From Oscillospiraceae bacterium (GTDB lineage Bacteria; Bacillota; Clostridia; Oscillospirales; Oscillospiraceae), in assembly GCA_902778665.1 (NCBI GenBank), contig CACYYN010000005.1:1-64000 (forward strand): DNA of 64,000 nucleotides, written 5' to 3'. Position numbers and translations under genes: made by a program. This document shows, in pieces, positions 8,609 through 15,918 of the stretch. The notes under the pieces were generated by a model. That model saw only the letters and a list, made by a program, of their open reading frames with translations. It did not search any database and was not told where the DNA came from. Each line of letters begins with the position of its first letter. Position 1 is the stretch's first letter.

Positions 8609-9901
8609 ATGAACATCCAGTACATCCATCCGGCAGACCAGTTGGTCATGTTTATGCAGCGTATTTATGACAAGGGTATGACCACCATGTCCGGCGGCAA
8701 TCTTTCCATCAGAGATTCCGACGGCAACGTCTGGATTACCCCGGGCAGTGTCGACAAGGGCTCCCTCACGAGGAAGGACATTATCTGTGTCCATCCGGAC
8801 GGAACGATGGAAGGCCCCCACAAGCCCTCCTCCGAGCTGCCGTTCCATCTCTCCGTCTACAAAATGCGCCCGGACCTCAACGCGGTTCTGCATGCCCATC
8901 CGCCTGCCCTCGTTGCTTTCTCCGTTGTCAGAAAGGTACCGAATCTGGACCTGCTCCCCACTGTCCGCCGCATCTGCCGGGATGCACAGATTGCAACCTA
9001 TGATGTGCCGGGCTCCCAGGCTTTGGCTGACCAGATCGGCAAGGTGTTTGAGCGCGGCTGTGACATTGCCATTCTGGAAAACCACGGTGTGTGCGTCGGT
9101 GCTCCCGATATGTTTACGGCCTTCCAGCGGTTTGAAACCCTCAACTACACGGCCGAGCTGGAAATTCTTGCCAGCAAAATCGGCAATCTGAAGACCCTTC
9201 CCGAGAATGCCTACCGCACCTCCAAGGTCAACTTCAACACTCAGATGGATGACTTCATCCCCAAAACCCACACATCCGAAGAGCTGGCTGCCCGCCGCGA
9301 TATGATCAACCTGATCCATCGCTCCTACAAGATGGGCCTCTTCACCGCAACACACGGCACCTATTCTGTCCGCCTCTCTGACGGAAGCATGCTCATCACC
9401 CCCTACGGGCTTGACCGCGCCTACCTGCAGGAGGAGGACCTGGTCAGAGTGAAAGCCGGCATGAAAGAGGTCGGCAAGACGCCTTCCCGTGCTGTCGGCA
9501 TGCACCAGAAGATCTATGACGCCCACCCGGATGTAAATGCAATTCTCCTTGCTCACCCCGTGCACGCAATGGCGTTTGCCGTTTCCGATGCCAAGTTCGA
9601 TGCCCGCACCATCCCCGAGTCCTATATCCAGCTGCGCAACGTCAAGAAGCTCCCCTATGAAGACATCTATAATAACCTGGATGCCATCATCGCCGAGTTT
9701 GAGCCGACCCACCCCGCAGCCATCGTGGAGAATGACTGCGTCATCGTTACCGGTGCTAACCTGCTGGGTGCCTTTGACCGCCTGGAGGTTATGGAGTCTA
9801 CCGCCAACTCCATTCTCAATGCCCATGAGCTGGGTGAGATGGTGCACATCAGCGACAAAGAGATTGAAGATCTCAAAGTTGCCTTCAATTTTGAAGACTG
9901 A
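8609..9901 (+). CDS. Tandem class II aldolase/adducin-domain protein
   Basis: 430 residues made of two class II aldolase (FucA/AraD-like) domains. The first (about 1-215) keeps the Zn site: HAHPP (H95, H97), H159 in LENHG, and E76 in SSELPFH. The second (about 225-425) has LLAHPVHAM and IVENDCVIV, so it lacks at least two of the three metal histidines and is probably structural or regulatory. Family members cleave or epimerise sugar phosphates (fuculose, rhamnulose or ribulose phosphates); the substrate here is unknown. AAAGGAGAAAG precedes ATG 8609. It is a single-gene unit with its own promoter and terminator. Confidence 0.8.
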   Translation: MNIQYIHPADQLVMFMQRIYDKGMTTMSGGNLSIRDSDGNVWITPGSVDKGSLTRKDIICVHPDGTMEGPHKPSSELPFHLSVYKMRPDLNAVLHAHPPALVAFSVVRKVPNLDLLPTVRRICRDAQIATYDVPGSQALADQIGKVFERGCDIAILENHGVCVGAPDMFTAFQRFETLNYTAELEILASKIGNLKTLPENAYRTSKVNFNTQMDDFIPKTHTSEELAARRDMINLIHRSYKMGLFTATHGTYSVRLSDGSMLITPYGLDRAYLQEEDLVRVKAGMKEVGKTPSRAVGMHQKIYDAHPDVNAILLAHPVHAMAFAVSDAKFDARTIPESYIQLRNVKKLPYEDIYNNLDAIIAEFEPTHPAAIVENDCVIVTGANLLGAFDRLEVMESTANSILNAHELGEMVHISDKEIEDLKVAFNFED

Positions 9902-9947
9902 TCAGGCTGAAATCATTTTTCCGCAAAAACAAACAGAAAACAGCAAA

Positions 9948-9975
9948 GGGGCTGCCTCAAAAGGCAGCCCCTTTT
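9948..9975 (+). terminator. Terminator after the aldolase gene
   Basis: Perfect 10-bp stem GGGGCTGCCT / AGGCAGCCCC with a 4-base loop, followed by TTTT. The convergent minus-strand gene ends 11 bases away, so it may serve both directions. Confidence 0.85.
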
Positions 9976-9985
9976 CAAATCCGGT

Positions 9986-10312
9986 CTATTCCTCCGGATA
10001 CGGCTCAATTCCAAAGGCGCAGCGCACGGCCTTCTCTATTGCAGATGCAGGTGCATCCGAGGGAAGGGCATCGATGTCCTCCAGAATTCCGATTTCCGCA
10101 TATTTCGGGTTGTCGATGCTGGAGAGGAGATAAAACTGCTTTCCGTCAAACACCGCGGTTCCCGCCCGGTAATAAACACCTTGCCGCTCAAAAATCCGGC
10201 GCTCCCCGCTGATTGCCTCTGCGGCTTTCAGCCCGGCGGGCACGGCGCCGTACTGCACAAAAAAGCGCTCAATCTGTTCCAGCTTCTCTTCTGACTGTGC
10301 CTTGTTATCCAT
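9986..10312 (-). CDS. Hypothetical protein, 108 aa
   Basis: Small soluble, mildly acidic protein starting MDNKAQSEEKLEQIERFFVQ. It has no signal peptide, membrane helix or cysteine pair. The middle part (GVYYRAGTAVFDGKQFYLLSSID) suggests a compact alpha/beta fold. It lies 50 bases downstream of the HAD gene on the same strand and may be co-transcribed with it. I do not recognise the family. Confidence 0.6.
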   Translation of the reverse strand: MDNKAQSEEKLEQIERFFVQYGAVPAGLKAAEAISGERRIFERQGVYYRAGTAVFDGKQFYLLSSIDNPKYAEIGILEDIDALPSDAPASAIEKAVRCAFGIEPYPEE

Positions 10313-10362
10313 TTGCTCCGACTCCTCCGTTTTTCTCTGTCACATGGGCATGTTCTGAACCA

Positions 10363-10848
10363 TCATGTGCTTTCAGAATTCTCTTCAATTTTACGGATCC
10401 GTTTTGCTTCCGCTAAAACCTTTTCCGCCCAGTGCTCATCCGGTTCATAAACGCGCATTGCCCGAAACCCGTATTGCCTTGCGTTTTCCAGTATGGCCTT
10501 TTCGTCATCGATATGCAGGGAGATGTGGTAGAAATTCGGCATTTTCTGCGGCAGAGGCTGCGGCCTTTTCCGCTGCACCTCCTTCTGATGCCGCTCGCCG
10601 TTTATAATGCGGTCAAATTTAACGCCGTATCTCCGAAACAGATTTTTAATATAGGTCTCGGTGCGCAGGGAGGAGGTATAAACCCAGACCTCAAAACCTG
10701 CATGCTGCAGGTCGTGGATCAGCTGCGGCGTGCCCTTTCGCAGCCTGTCCGGAAACAGCCTGTTGAAAGGGAAGTGCAGTGCCGGCTCTGTCTCATACCG
10801 ATCAGGGGAGACAAAGAGCACATCGTCAAGGTCAAAAGAAATTCTCAT
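10363..10848 (-). CDS. HAD-superfamily hydrolase
   Basis: 161 residues. HAD motif I is FDLDDVL with nucleophile D6 and acid D8, motif II VYTSS, and motif IV HIDDE. A lysine or arginine for motif III is likely in the RKRPQPLPQK region. It has a small cap only. HAD enzymes of this type are Mg-dependent phosphatases, but the substrate is not predictable. The proline-rich arginine stretch in the middle is atypical. Confidence 0.75.
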   Translation of the reverse strand: MRISFDLDDVLFVSPDRYETEPALHFPFNRLFPDRLRKGTPQLIHDLQHAGFEVWVYTSSLRTETYIKNLFRRYGVKFDRIINGERHQKEVQRKRPQPLPQKMPNFYHISLHIDDEKAILENARQYGFRAMRVYEPDEHWAEKVLAEAKRIRKIEENSEST

Positions 10849-10997
10849 CTGTGTCTGCCTTCTTTTGTGTTTGTACGCTTTCTCATTTTATTACTGCTGT
10901 TGTTTGTTTCTCGAAACATATACGAAATTTCGATAATTTCACCAAAATTCAGGCTGTTTGCCTGAAAATAGGGATAAATCTTTGTGGATGATAGATC

Positions 10998-11026
10998 TTG
11001 ATTCTTTTGCAGGAAAAGACTATAAT
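10998..11026 (+). promoter_or_regulatory. Strong promoter of a small-peptide gene
   Basis: TTGATT at 10998-11003, a 17-base spacer, consensus TATAAT at 11021-11026. The start codon of the 40-residue gene follows 35 bases later. Confidence 0.75.
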
Positions 11027-11061
11027 CCCTCCCAATCCTGAAAGAAAGGAGGCGGAAAAAC

Positions 11062-11184
11062 ATGCGTGATGATCGTCAGGTTTCCGCTTGGTATGAGCTC
11101 GATGATGAGCCGAATTTTCCCAATCTGCTGAATGATGAGGACTTCGTCTGCTATTACTGGACGCTCCCGTTCTGCAATCTGTAA
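11062..11184 (+). CDS. 40-residue acidic peptide, monocistronic
   Basis: ATG 11062 is preceded by GAAAGGAGGCGG, an ideal ribosome binding site, and the frame stops at TAA 11182-11184. The peptide is acidic in the middle (YELDDEP, NDEDF) and aromatic and cysteine-bearing at the C-terminus (VCYYWTLPFCNL). It has a consensus promoter upstream and a terminator 20 bases downstream, so it forms a complete transcription unit. There is no signal peptide and no processing gene nearby. It could be a signalling or modified-peptide precursor or a small regulator; I cannot name it. Confidence 0.55.
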   Translation: MRDDRQVSAWYELDDEPNFPNLLNDEDFVCYYWTLPFCNL

Positions 11185-11205
11185 AGTGAGAAAATGAATG
11201 ATTTG

Positions 11206-11239
11206 CCGGCAAGCTGTTTTGCTTTGCCGGTGTTTTTTT
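11206..11239 (+). terminator. Terminator of the small-peptide unit
   Basis: CCGGCAA (11206-11212) pairs with TTGCCGG (11224-11230), extended by GC/GC across a one-base bulge, followed by seven T residues (11233-11239). Confidence 0.85.
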
Positions 11240-11245
11240 ATGAAA

Positions 11246-11271
11246 CCACCCCGCTCTGATGAGCGGGGTGG
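11246..11271 (-). terminator. Hairpin downstream of hypB
   Basis: Perfect 11-bp stem CCACCCCGCTC / GAGCGGGGTGG with a 4-base loop. On the minus strand it follows the hypB stop codon and is trailed by a short T run. Confidence 0.65.
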
Positions 11272-11281
11272 AAACGGTTAT

Positions 11282-11950
11282 TCAGCTGTTCCAGGTGTCG
11301 ATCTGCTCACGCAGCCAGGCAGCCCACTCGTCAATTCCCTCACCGGTACGGGCGGAAATCGGAATGATTTTGATATTCGGGTTGCGCTCCAGAGCACGCT
11401 TTTTGCATGCTTCCAGATCAAAGTCAAAATAGGGGAGGACGTCAATCTTGTTGATCAGCAGGCAGTCGCAGATGGAGAACATGAGCGGATACTTCAACGG
11501 CTTGTCATCGCCTTCCGGCACGGAGAGAATCATGGCATTCTTCACGGCACCCGTGTCAAATTCTGCCGGGCACACCAGATTGCCGATATTCTCCAGAATG
11601 GCAACATCGATATCCTCATCGCCCAGGCCTTCAATACCCTGCCTGGTCATGCCTGCATCCAGATGGCACATGCCGCCGGTATGGAGCTGGATCACCTTTG
11701 CACCGGTCTTCTCGATGGTGGCGGCGTCCACATCCGAGTCGATGTCGGCCTCCATCACGCCGATACGGTAATCATCCTTCAAGGCTGCAATGGTGCGCTT
11801 CAGGGTTGTGGTTTTGCCGGAACCGGGGGAGGACATCAGGTTTAAAAGAAATGTCTTTCTGCGCTTCAGCTCCTCGCGCAGCTTGTCTGCCTCGCGGTCG
11901 TTATTTTCAAAAACACTCTGTTTTATTTCCAGTATACGGTAACCTTCCAT
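11282..11950 (-). CDS. hypB: Hydrogenase/urease nickel incorporation GTPase HypB
   Basis: 222-residue SIMIBI-class GTPase that, with HypA, delivers Ni to the [NiFe]-hydrogenase large subunit. P-loop SSPGSGKTT (40-48), metal-switch region with EADIDSD and HTGGMCHLDAGM (the CH pair binds Ni/Zn at the dimer interface), NKID specificity motif and PISARTGEG. It lacks the N-terminal His-rich nickel-store region of some homologues. ACAGGAGG precedes the ATG. No hypA, other hyp genes or hydrogenase genes are in the window, so its partners must be elsewhere. Confidence 0.93.
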   Translation of the reverse strand: MEGYRILEIKQSVFENNDREADKLREELKRRKTFLLNLMSSPGSGKTTTLKRTIAALKDDYRIGVMEADIDSDVDAATIEKTGAKVIQLHTGGMCHLDAGMTRQGIEGLGDEDIDVAILENIGNLVCPAEFDTGAVKNAMILSVPEGDDKPLKYPLMFSICDCLLINKIDVLPYFDFDLEACKKRALERNPNIKIIPISARTGEGIDEWAAWLREQIDTWNS

Positions 11951-12064
11951 TTTTCAAACCTCCTGTCAAAATCGACTTATTGTAGCACAGTTCCCGCTTA
12001 AATTCAACCGGCCGTTGTGAGAAAGAAATTCCGTTGCGTGACAGGAAAACCGGTGCTGCGGCAT

Positions 12065-13588
12065 TCATTCGCCTGTTGTCTCATAGCGTACGCGGTCAAA
12101 CACTGCCTGGCGGCTGTGGGTAAGGGCGTCCACCGCGGCGAGGCCGACAAACGTGCCGGTGAATTCACCGAACTGTGAGTATTCATCGGAAAAATGATCG
12201 GTCGGAAACACGCTTCCGAAATCATGCCAGTTTTCATGATCCTCCGACCAGAAAAACCGGGAGCTGTTCCCCCGGATGCGAAGGCGCAAAAAGAGTGCCC
12301 CGGATGCAGGCATGCGATTTTCCGGATATTCCGACTTATTTCCGTTTTCCACGTGCAGAATGCCGAGTGCCGGCCTGCCGAGCGTCTCTGAGAAATAGAT
12401 CCGGAAGAAAAGCCAGTTCATGTTGTCATAGTACAGGGCGATCCCCGCACTTTGCTGGAATGCTTCAGGCTGAAAATCGACCCGAGCTTCAAACAGAACG
12501 TCGGAAGTATCGGTCAGCTTCCGGCACAGAAGGCTGACCTCGTTGGTGCTGGAGAGATTCTCTCCGCCGCGCAGGATGAAGCTTTCCCCATTTCTTTTCA
12601 GGAACCTTTCGGGCATCTGCCGCGGGCAGTACCATGCCCAGTCGGGGCAGGTCGGCTTCCACGCCGGCAGAGAGGGCTCCTCCGTCTCTTCTTGTGCAAG
12701 GTTTGTTCCATCCGGCATCCGCAGCCAGCCGTCTTCCGTCCAGATCATTTTCTGCATGGCGGTTTCTCTGCCAAGCACACAGCGCAGTTCAGGCAGAAGG
12801 GGGCGGGAACAGTGGTAGAACAGGTAGGTTTCACCGTTCGGCAGGTCGACATAGCTTCCGTGCCCGGCCTTCTGCAGCTTCGTGTCCGGATTGAAGAGGA
12901 ACGGACGCAGATGGTCCGGATTTCCTCTGAGATTGAAGGGCTCCGGATGGCTGGTGAGGATCGGGTTTTTCGAATCTCCCTCATAGGGACCGAAAACACT
13001 TTTGGAACGTGCCATGGTGACGCAGTGTCCGTATCCGGTTCCGCCCTCGGCACACATGAGATAGTAATAGCCGTTCCTTTTGGTAAGAGCTGGCCCTTCC
13101 AGACAGCCCCGGTCCGTTCCGCCTCGCCAGATACGTGTGAAATGCGGGTCAATGCGCTTTTCATCCGGCAGATACTCGCAAAGGCAGATTGCACCGGGAT
13201 GCTCATAACCTTCCCGGGTTTCCCATTCCAGGCTGACAACCCATTTCCGCCCGTCATCATCGTGCAGCATGGAGGCGTCAAATCCTGCCGAGTGCAGATA
13301 TACCGGCTCTGACCAGGGGCCCCGGATGTCCTTCGCCGTAATGAGATAGTTGCTGATATCAAAAAAGCGGGCGTTCATGCTGTGCATGACACCGTAGATG
13401 CAATAGAAAAGCCCATCCTTTTCGCACCAGGTTAAATTTGGCGCCCAGATTCCCTTGGCAGAAGGCAGCCCTCTCAGGTTGGGGCACATGTCATCGGTGA
13501 GGACGTGGGTAATGAGCTCCCAGTGCTTCAGATCCCGTGAGTGATACACCGGCAGTCCCGGCATCCATTCAAAGGAGGACAGCATCAC
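12065..13588 (-). CDS. Glycoside hydrolase family 43 (beta-xylosidase/arabinofuranosidase type), 5' end uncertain
   Basis: About 507 residues from GTG 13588. A five-bladed GH43 propeller is indicated by SSFEWMPGLPVYHSRDL, FDASMLHDDDGRKW (pKa-modulating Asp) and CLEGPALTKRNGYYYL (general acid Glu). It is followed by a C-terminal beta-sandwich (about residues 325-505) as in GH43 xylosidases. No signal peptide, so it likely acts on imported oligosaccharides. The frame stays open upstream and encodes GEDPCVCRREEDIYV, which aligns with the N-terminal DPS catalytic-base motif, but I find no ATG, GTG or TTG there. Either a non-standard start is used or the 5' end has decayed. The best-placed standard starts are GTG 13588 or ATG 13585 behind GAGGAAG. 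Confidence 0.8.
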   Translation of the reverse strand: MMLSSFEWMPGLPVYHSRDLKHWELITHVLTDDMCPNLRGLPSAKGIWAPNLTWCEKDGLFYCIYGVMHSMNARFFDISNYLITAKDIRGPWSEPVYLHSAGFDASMLHDDDGRKWVVSLEWETREGYEHPGAICLCEYLPDEKRIDPHFTRIWRGGTDRGCLEGPALTKRNGYYYLMCAEGGTGYGHCVTMARSKSVFGPYEGDSKNPILTSHPEPFNLRGNPDHLRPFLFNPDTKLQKAGHGSYVDLPNGETYLFYHCSRPLLPELRCVLGRETAMQKMIWTEDGWLRMPDGTNLAQEETEEPSLPAWKPTCPDWAWYCPRQMPERFLKRNGESFILRGGENLSSTNEVSLLCRKLTDTSDVLFEARVDFQPEAFQQSAGIALYYDNMNWLFFRIYFSETLGRPALGILHVENGNKSEYPENRMPASGALFLRLRIRGNSSRFFWSEDHENWHDFGSVFPTDHFSDEYSQFGEFTGTFVGLAAVDALTHSRQAVFDRVRYETTGE

Positions 13589-13690
13589 ATAAATGTCTTC
13601 CTCTCTGCGGCAGACGCATGGGTCTTCTCCCTTTTTTCTGTTGGATAGCTTTATTATAGTGGTGCGTGAGTGTGGGAAAAAGAAAGGATG

Positions 13691-14569
13691 TTATCGAAAA
13701 GATGGCAGGATATTCTCATTCTTATTTTCAATCTGTTTGGTCTGCCTGCGGATTTCGCTTGGTGTTTTGTGAAACCGCTCGGCAAACAGCCTGCGAAACA
13801 GAGGATAATTGGTAAAGCCGTGTTTTTCCAGAAGTGTGCGGATGGGACTGTCCGTCAGGATAAGATCGTGATACAGTTTACCCATTCGGTAATCGTTGAG
13901 ATATTCCAGATAGGTCATCCCGGTGGTCTCCCGGAAGAGGCGGCAGAAATAGTTCTTCTGCAGGTGCAGCATTGATGCAATCTCATCCAGGGTGACAGGC
14001 TCAGAATAATGCTCCCAGGTATACTGAAATACACGCTGAATACGTTCACGATTCCTGTCGGTTTCAGGAGTGGATGCTTTCTCTGCCGGCACGGAAAACT
14101 CCGTATACAGGATGTGAAGCGATTCGGAGATGAGCCACTCCAGACGCAAAACGTAACAGAAGGGCTTGTCCCGATAGGTGTGATATATTTCCTTACAGTT
14201 ATCCCGTATTTTCTTCAGCAAGGCAAGCTTCCGTTCATCTGTTGTATGCATATCAATGGCAAACGAGCGATGTAGCAGTTCCGGAGACAGATGATGAGGC
14301 CTCTGAATGGGGATCTGGATGAGAATGGAAGTGTTGCCGTCCGGATTGAGCGCAGCGTGCAGTTCATTCGGAGCAATGACAATAAAATCCCCCGCTTTTA
14401 AATCAGTGAATTGTTTTTCGGTTTCCAGGGTGAGGGAGCCTTCCAGAACACAGATGATCTCTATGGCGTTATGCCAGTGCATGGACACATAGCTGCCCGG
14501 ATCCACGGAGTATTCGACGTAAAGCGTGTTCAGCACATTCGGCTCTATCGGCTCATAATACTGACTCAT
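13691..14569 (-). CDS. AraC-family transcriptional regulator
   Basis: 292 residues: an N-terminal cupin sensor (HWHNAIEIICVLEGSLTLE, LKAGDFIVIAPNELHA) and a C-terminal double helix-turn-helix (VTLDEIASMLHLQKNYFCRLF, YLEYLNDYRMGKL, GFTNYPLFRRLFAERFHKTPSEIR). Such regulators sense sugars and activate adjacent glycan genes. It sits between the GH43 gene (same strand, 102 bases downstream) and the divergent GH5 gene. Two direct repeats in the divergent intergenic region are its likely binding site. AGCAGGAGCAG precedes the ATG. Confidence 0.88.
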   Translation of the reverse strand: MSQYYEPIEPNVLNTLYVEYSVDPGSYVSMHWHNAIEIICVLEGSLTLETEKQFTDLKAGDFIVIAPNELHAALNPDGNTSILIQIPIQRPHHLSPELLHRSFAIDMHTTDERKLALLKKIRDNCKEIYHTYRDKPFCYVLRLEWLISESLHILYTEFSVPAEKASTPETDRNRERIQRVFQYTWEHYSEPVTLDEIASMLHLQKNYFCRLFRETTGMTYLEYLNDYRMGKLYHDLILTDSPIRTLLEKHGFTNYPLFRRLFAERFHKTPSEIRRQTKQIENKNENILPSFR

Positions 14570-14594
14570 AATACTGCTCCTGCTTAGAAAAGTA

Positions 14595-14627
14595 AGATAA
14601 TATCATTCCATGGTTTAGATAATATCA
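14595..14627. promoter_or_regulatory. Paired direct repeats, candidate AraC-regulator site
   Basis: AGATAATATCA occurs exactly at 14595-14605 and 14617-14627, a 22-base period (two helical turns). The second copy ends 4 bases before the -35 element of the GH5 promoter, the usual geometry for activation by an AraC-type dimer. Assignment to the adjacent regulator is inference. Confidence 0.6.
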
Positions 14628-14631
14628 GGAA

Positions 14632-14660
14632 TTGCCATCATTGTAAAGTCTCCCTATAAT
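14632..14660 (+). promoter_or_regulatory. Promoter of the GH5-GH3 glycan genes
   Basis: TTGCCA at 14632-14637, a 17-base spacer, TATAAT at 14655-14660. The weak -35 box is consistent with activator dependence. The -10 box abuts the first in-frame ATG of the GH5 gene, which argues that translation starts further downstream. Confidence 0.65.
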
Positions 14661-15839
14661 ATGATCAGATTCCGATATCAGAAATTATACCGAAATACAG
14701 GTGAAGAGGAGGAGAATATTATCGAAAACATCAGAGGAACGAACTTCGGGAACTGGCTCGTGCTGGAAAAGTGGATGAAGCCGGATCTTTTCGCCTCGTC
14801 CGGCACGGAAGACGAAACCTGGCTCTGCCGGAAAGAAAAGCCTGAAATACTCCGCGCCCTGCTGACGGAACACCGTGATACATACATTACAGAGGACGAT
14901 TTTGCCTATGTTGCCTCCCTGGGGCTGAACTTTGTCCGCCTGCCGGTGCCGTACTTTGTGTTCGGGGACCGGGAGCCTTTCGTGGGATGCATCGAATATG
15001 TGGACAGGGCGTTCGACTGGGCGGAGAAGCACGGCATTCAGATTCTGCTGGATCTGCATACGGTTCCTCACAGCCAGAACGGCTATGACAACGGGGGCAT
15101 CACCGGCGTCTGCAAATGGTGCCACTATCCGGACGAAGTCGAGTTTGCGCTGACTGTGCTGGAGCGGCTGTCAGAGCGCTACGGCAAACGCAGAGGGTTG
15201 TACGGAATTGAGGTTCTGAATGAGCCCATCAGCTGGATTGTTTATATCACCGCACCCTCTACCGGAAAAGCGGTTGATAAAGAAGAGGCAAAGGGATCCG
15301 GTTATGTCCCGATGCCGTTTCTGCGTGAATTCTACACCAGGGCATATCAGAGAATGCGTGTTTTTCTGCCGAAAGATAAAACCATTGTCTTCCATGACGG
15401 TTTCCGCTTTACGGCGTGGAATCGCTTCTTCCGGGAATCAAAGTTTGAGAACGTCGCCCTTGACACGCATATCTATATCTTCGCGATGGAGAACTTTGTC
15501 CCGATCCGCACGCCGTGGGTGTATCAGCGGTATGTGAATATCAACAGGCGGGCACTGCAGCGCGTGCAGAAGGACGTGCGCGTGATAGTCGGTGAGTGGT
15601 GCATCAGCAACCGCTATGCCATTGCCGGCAAAACACCGGAGGAGCGGAAAAAACGCTTCAATGAAATAGCCGCCATGCAGCTTTCGGCGTGGAATGAAGC
15701 CTACGGCTGGTTCTACTGGAATTATCAGCTGCTGCGTGACCGCACAACCCCGACGGATGAACTCTGGAAGGAGAGCTGGGATCTCTGCCGCTGTGTCCGC
15801 AACGGCTGGATCGATCCGAAAACCTTTCAACAGGCATAG
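14661..15839 (+). CDS. Glycoside hydrolase family 5 (cellulase/exo-beta-glucanase type)
   Basis: Cytosolic GH5 TIM-barrel, 392 residues from ATG 14661. Motifs: GTNFGNWLVLEKWM, FVRLPVPYFVF, LDLHTVPHSQNG, acid/base Glu in EVLNEP (residue 188), nucleophile Glu in VGEWC (residue 312) and WFYWNYQL. RGVNLGGWLVLEKW-like N-termini are typical of the exo-1,3-beta-glucanase branch. ATG 14661 directly follows the -10 box, so it is probably not transcribed. The better site is AGGAGG (14707-14712) ahead of ATT 14718, which would give IIENIRGTNFGNW; no standard start codon lies between. There is no signal peptide, so it probably acts on imported glycans. Confidence 0.82.
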   Translation: MIRFRYQKLYRNTGEEEENIIENIRGTNFGNWLVLEKWMKPDLFASSGTEDETWLCRKEKPEILRALLTEHRDTYITEDDFAYVASLGLNFVRLPVPYFVFGDREPFVGCIEYVDRAFDWAEKHGIQILLDLHTVPHSQNGYDNGGITGVCKWCHYPDEVEFALTVLERLSERYGKRRGLYGIEVLNEPISWIVYITAPSTGKAVDKEEAKGSGYVPMPFLREFYTRAYQRMRVFLPKDKTIVFHDGFRFTAWNRFFRESKFENVALDTHIYIFAMENFVPIRTPWVYQRYVNINRRALQRVQKDVRVIVGEWCISNRYAIAGKTPEERKKRFNEIAAMQLSAWNEAYGWFYWNYQLLRDRTTPTDELWKESWDLCRCVRNGWIDPKTFQQA

Positions 15840-15918
15840 GCATCATTCCCGGCAGGGGAAAAAGGAAATCAAGCGCCACAGAGATGACGCATGATGATAT
15901 TATTTCAAGGAGGCTTTT

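Noticed and set aside
8570-9847. 425-codon open frame on the minus strand
   Set aside because: Antisense to the class II aldolase gene, whose catalytic motifs are clear; no start signal.
13604-13619. ATG at 13619-13617 behind AAAGGGAGAA as the GH43 start
   Set aside because: It is in a different frame from the GH43 protein and runs into a stop after about 16 codons.
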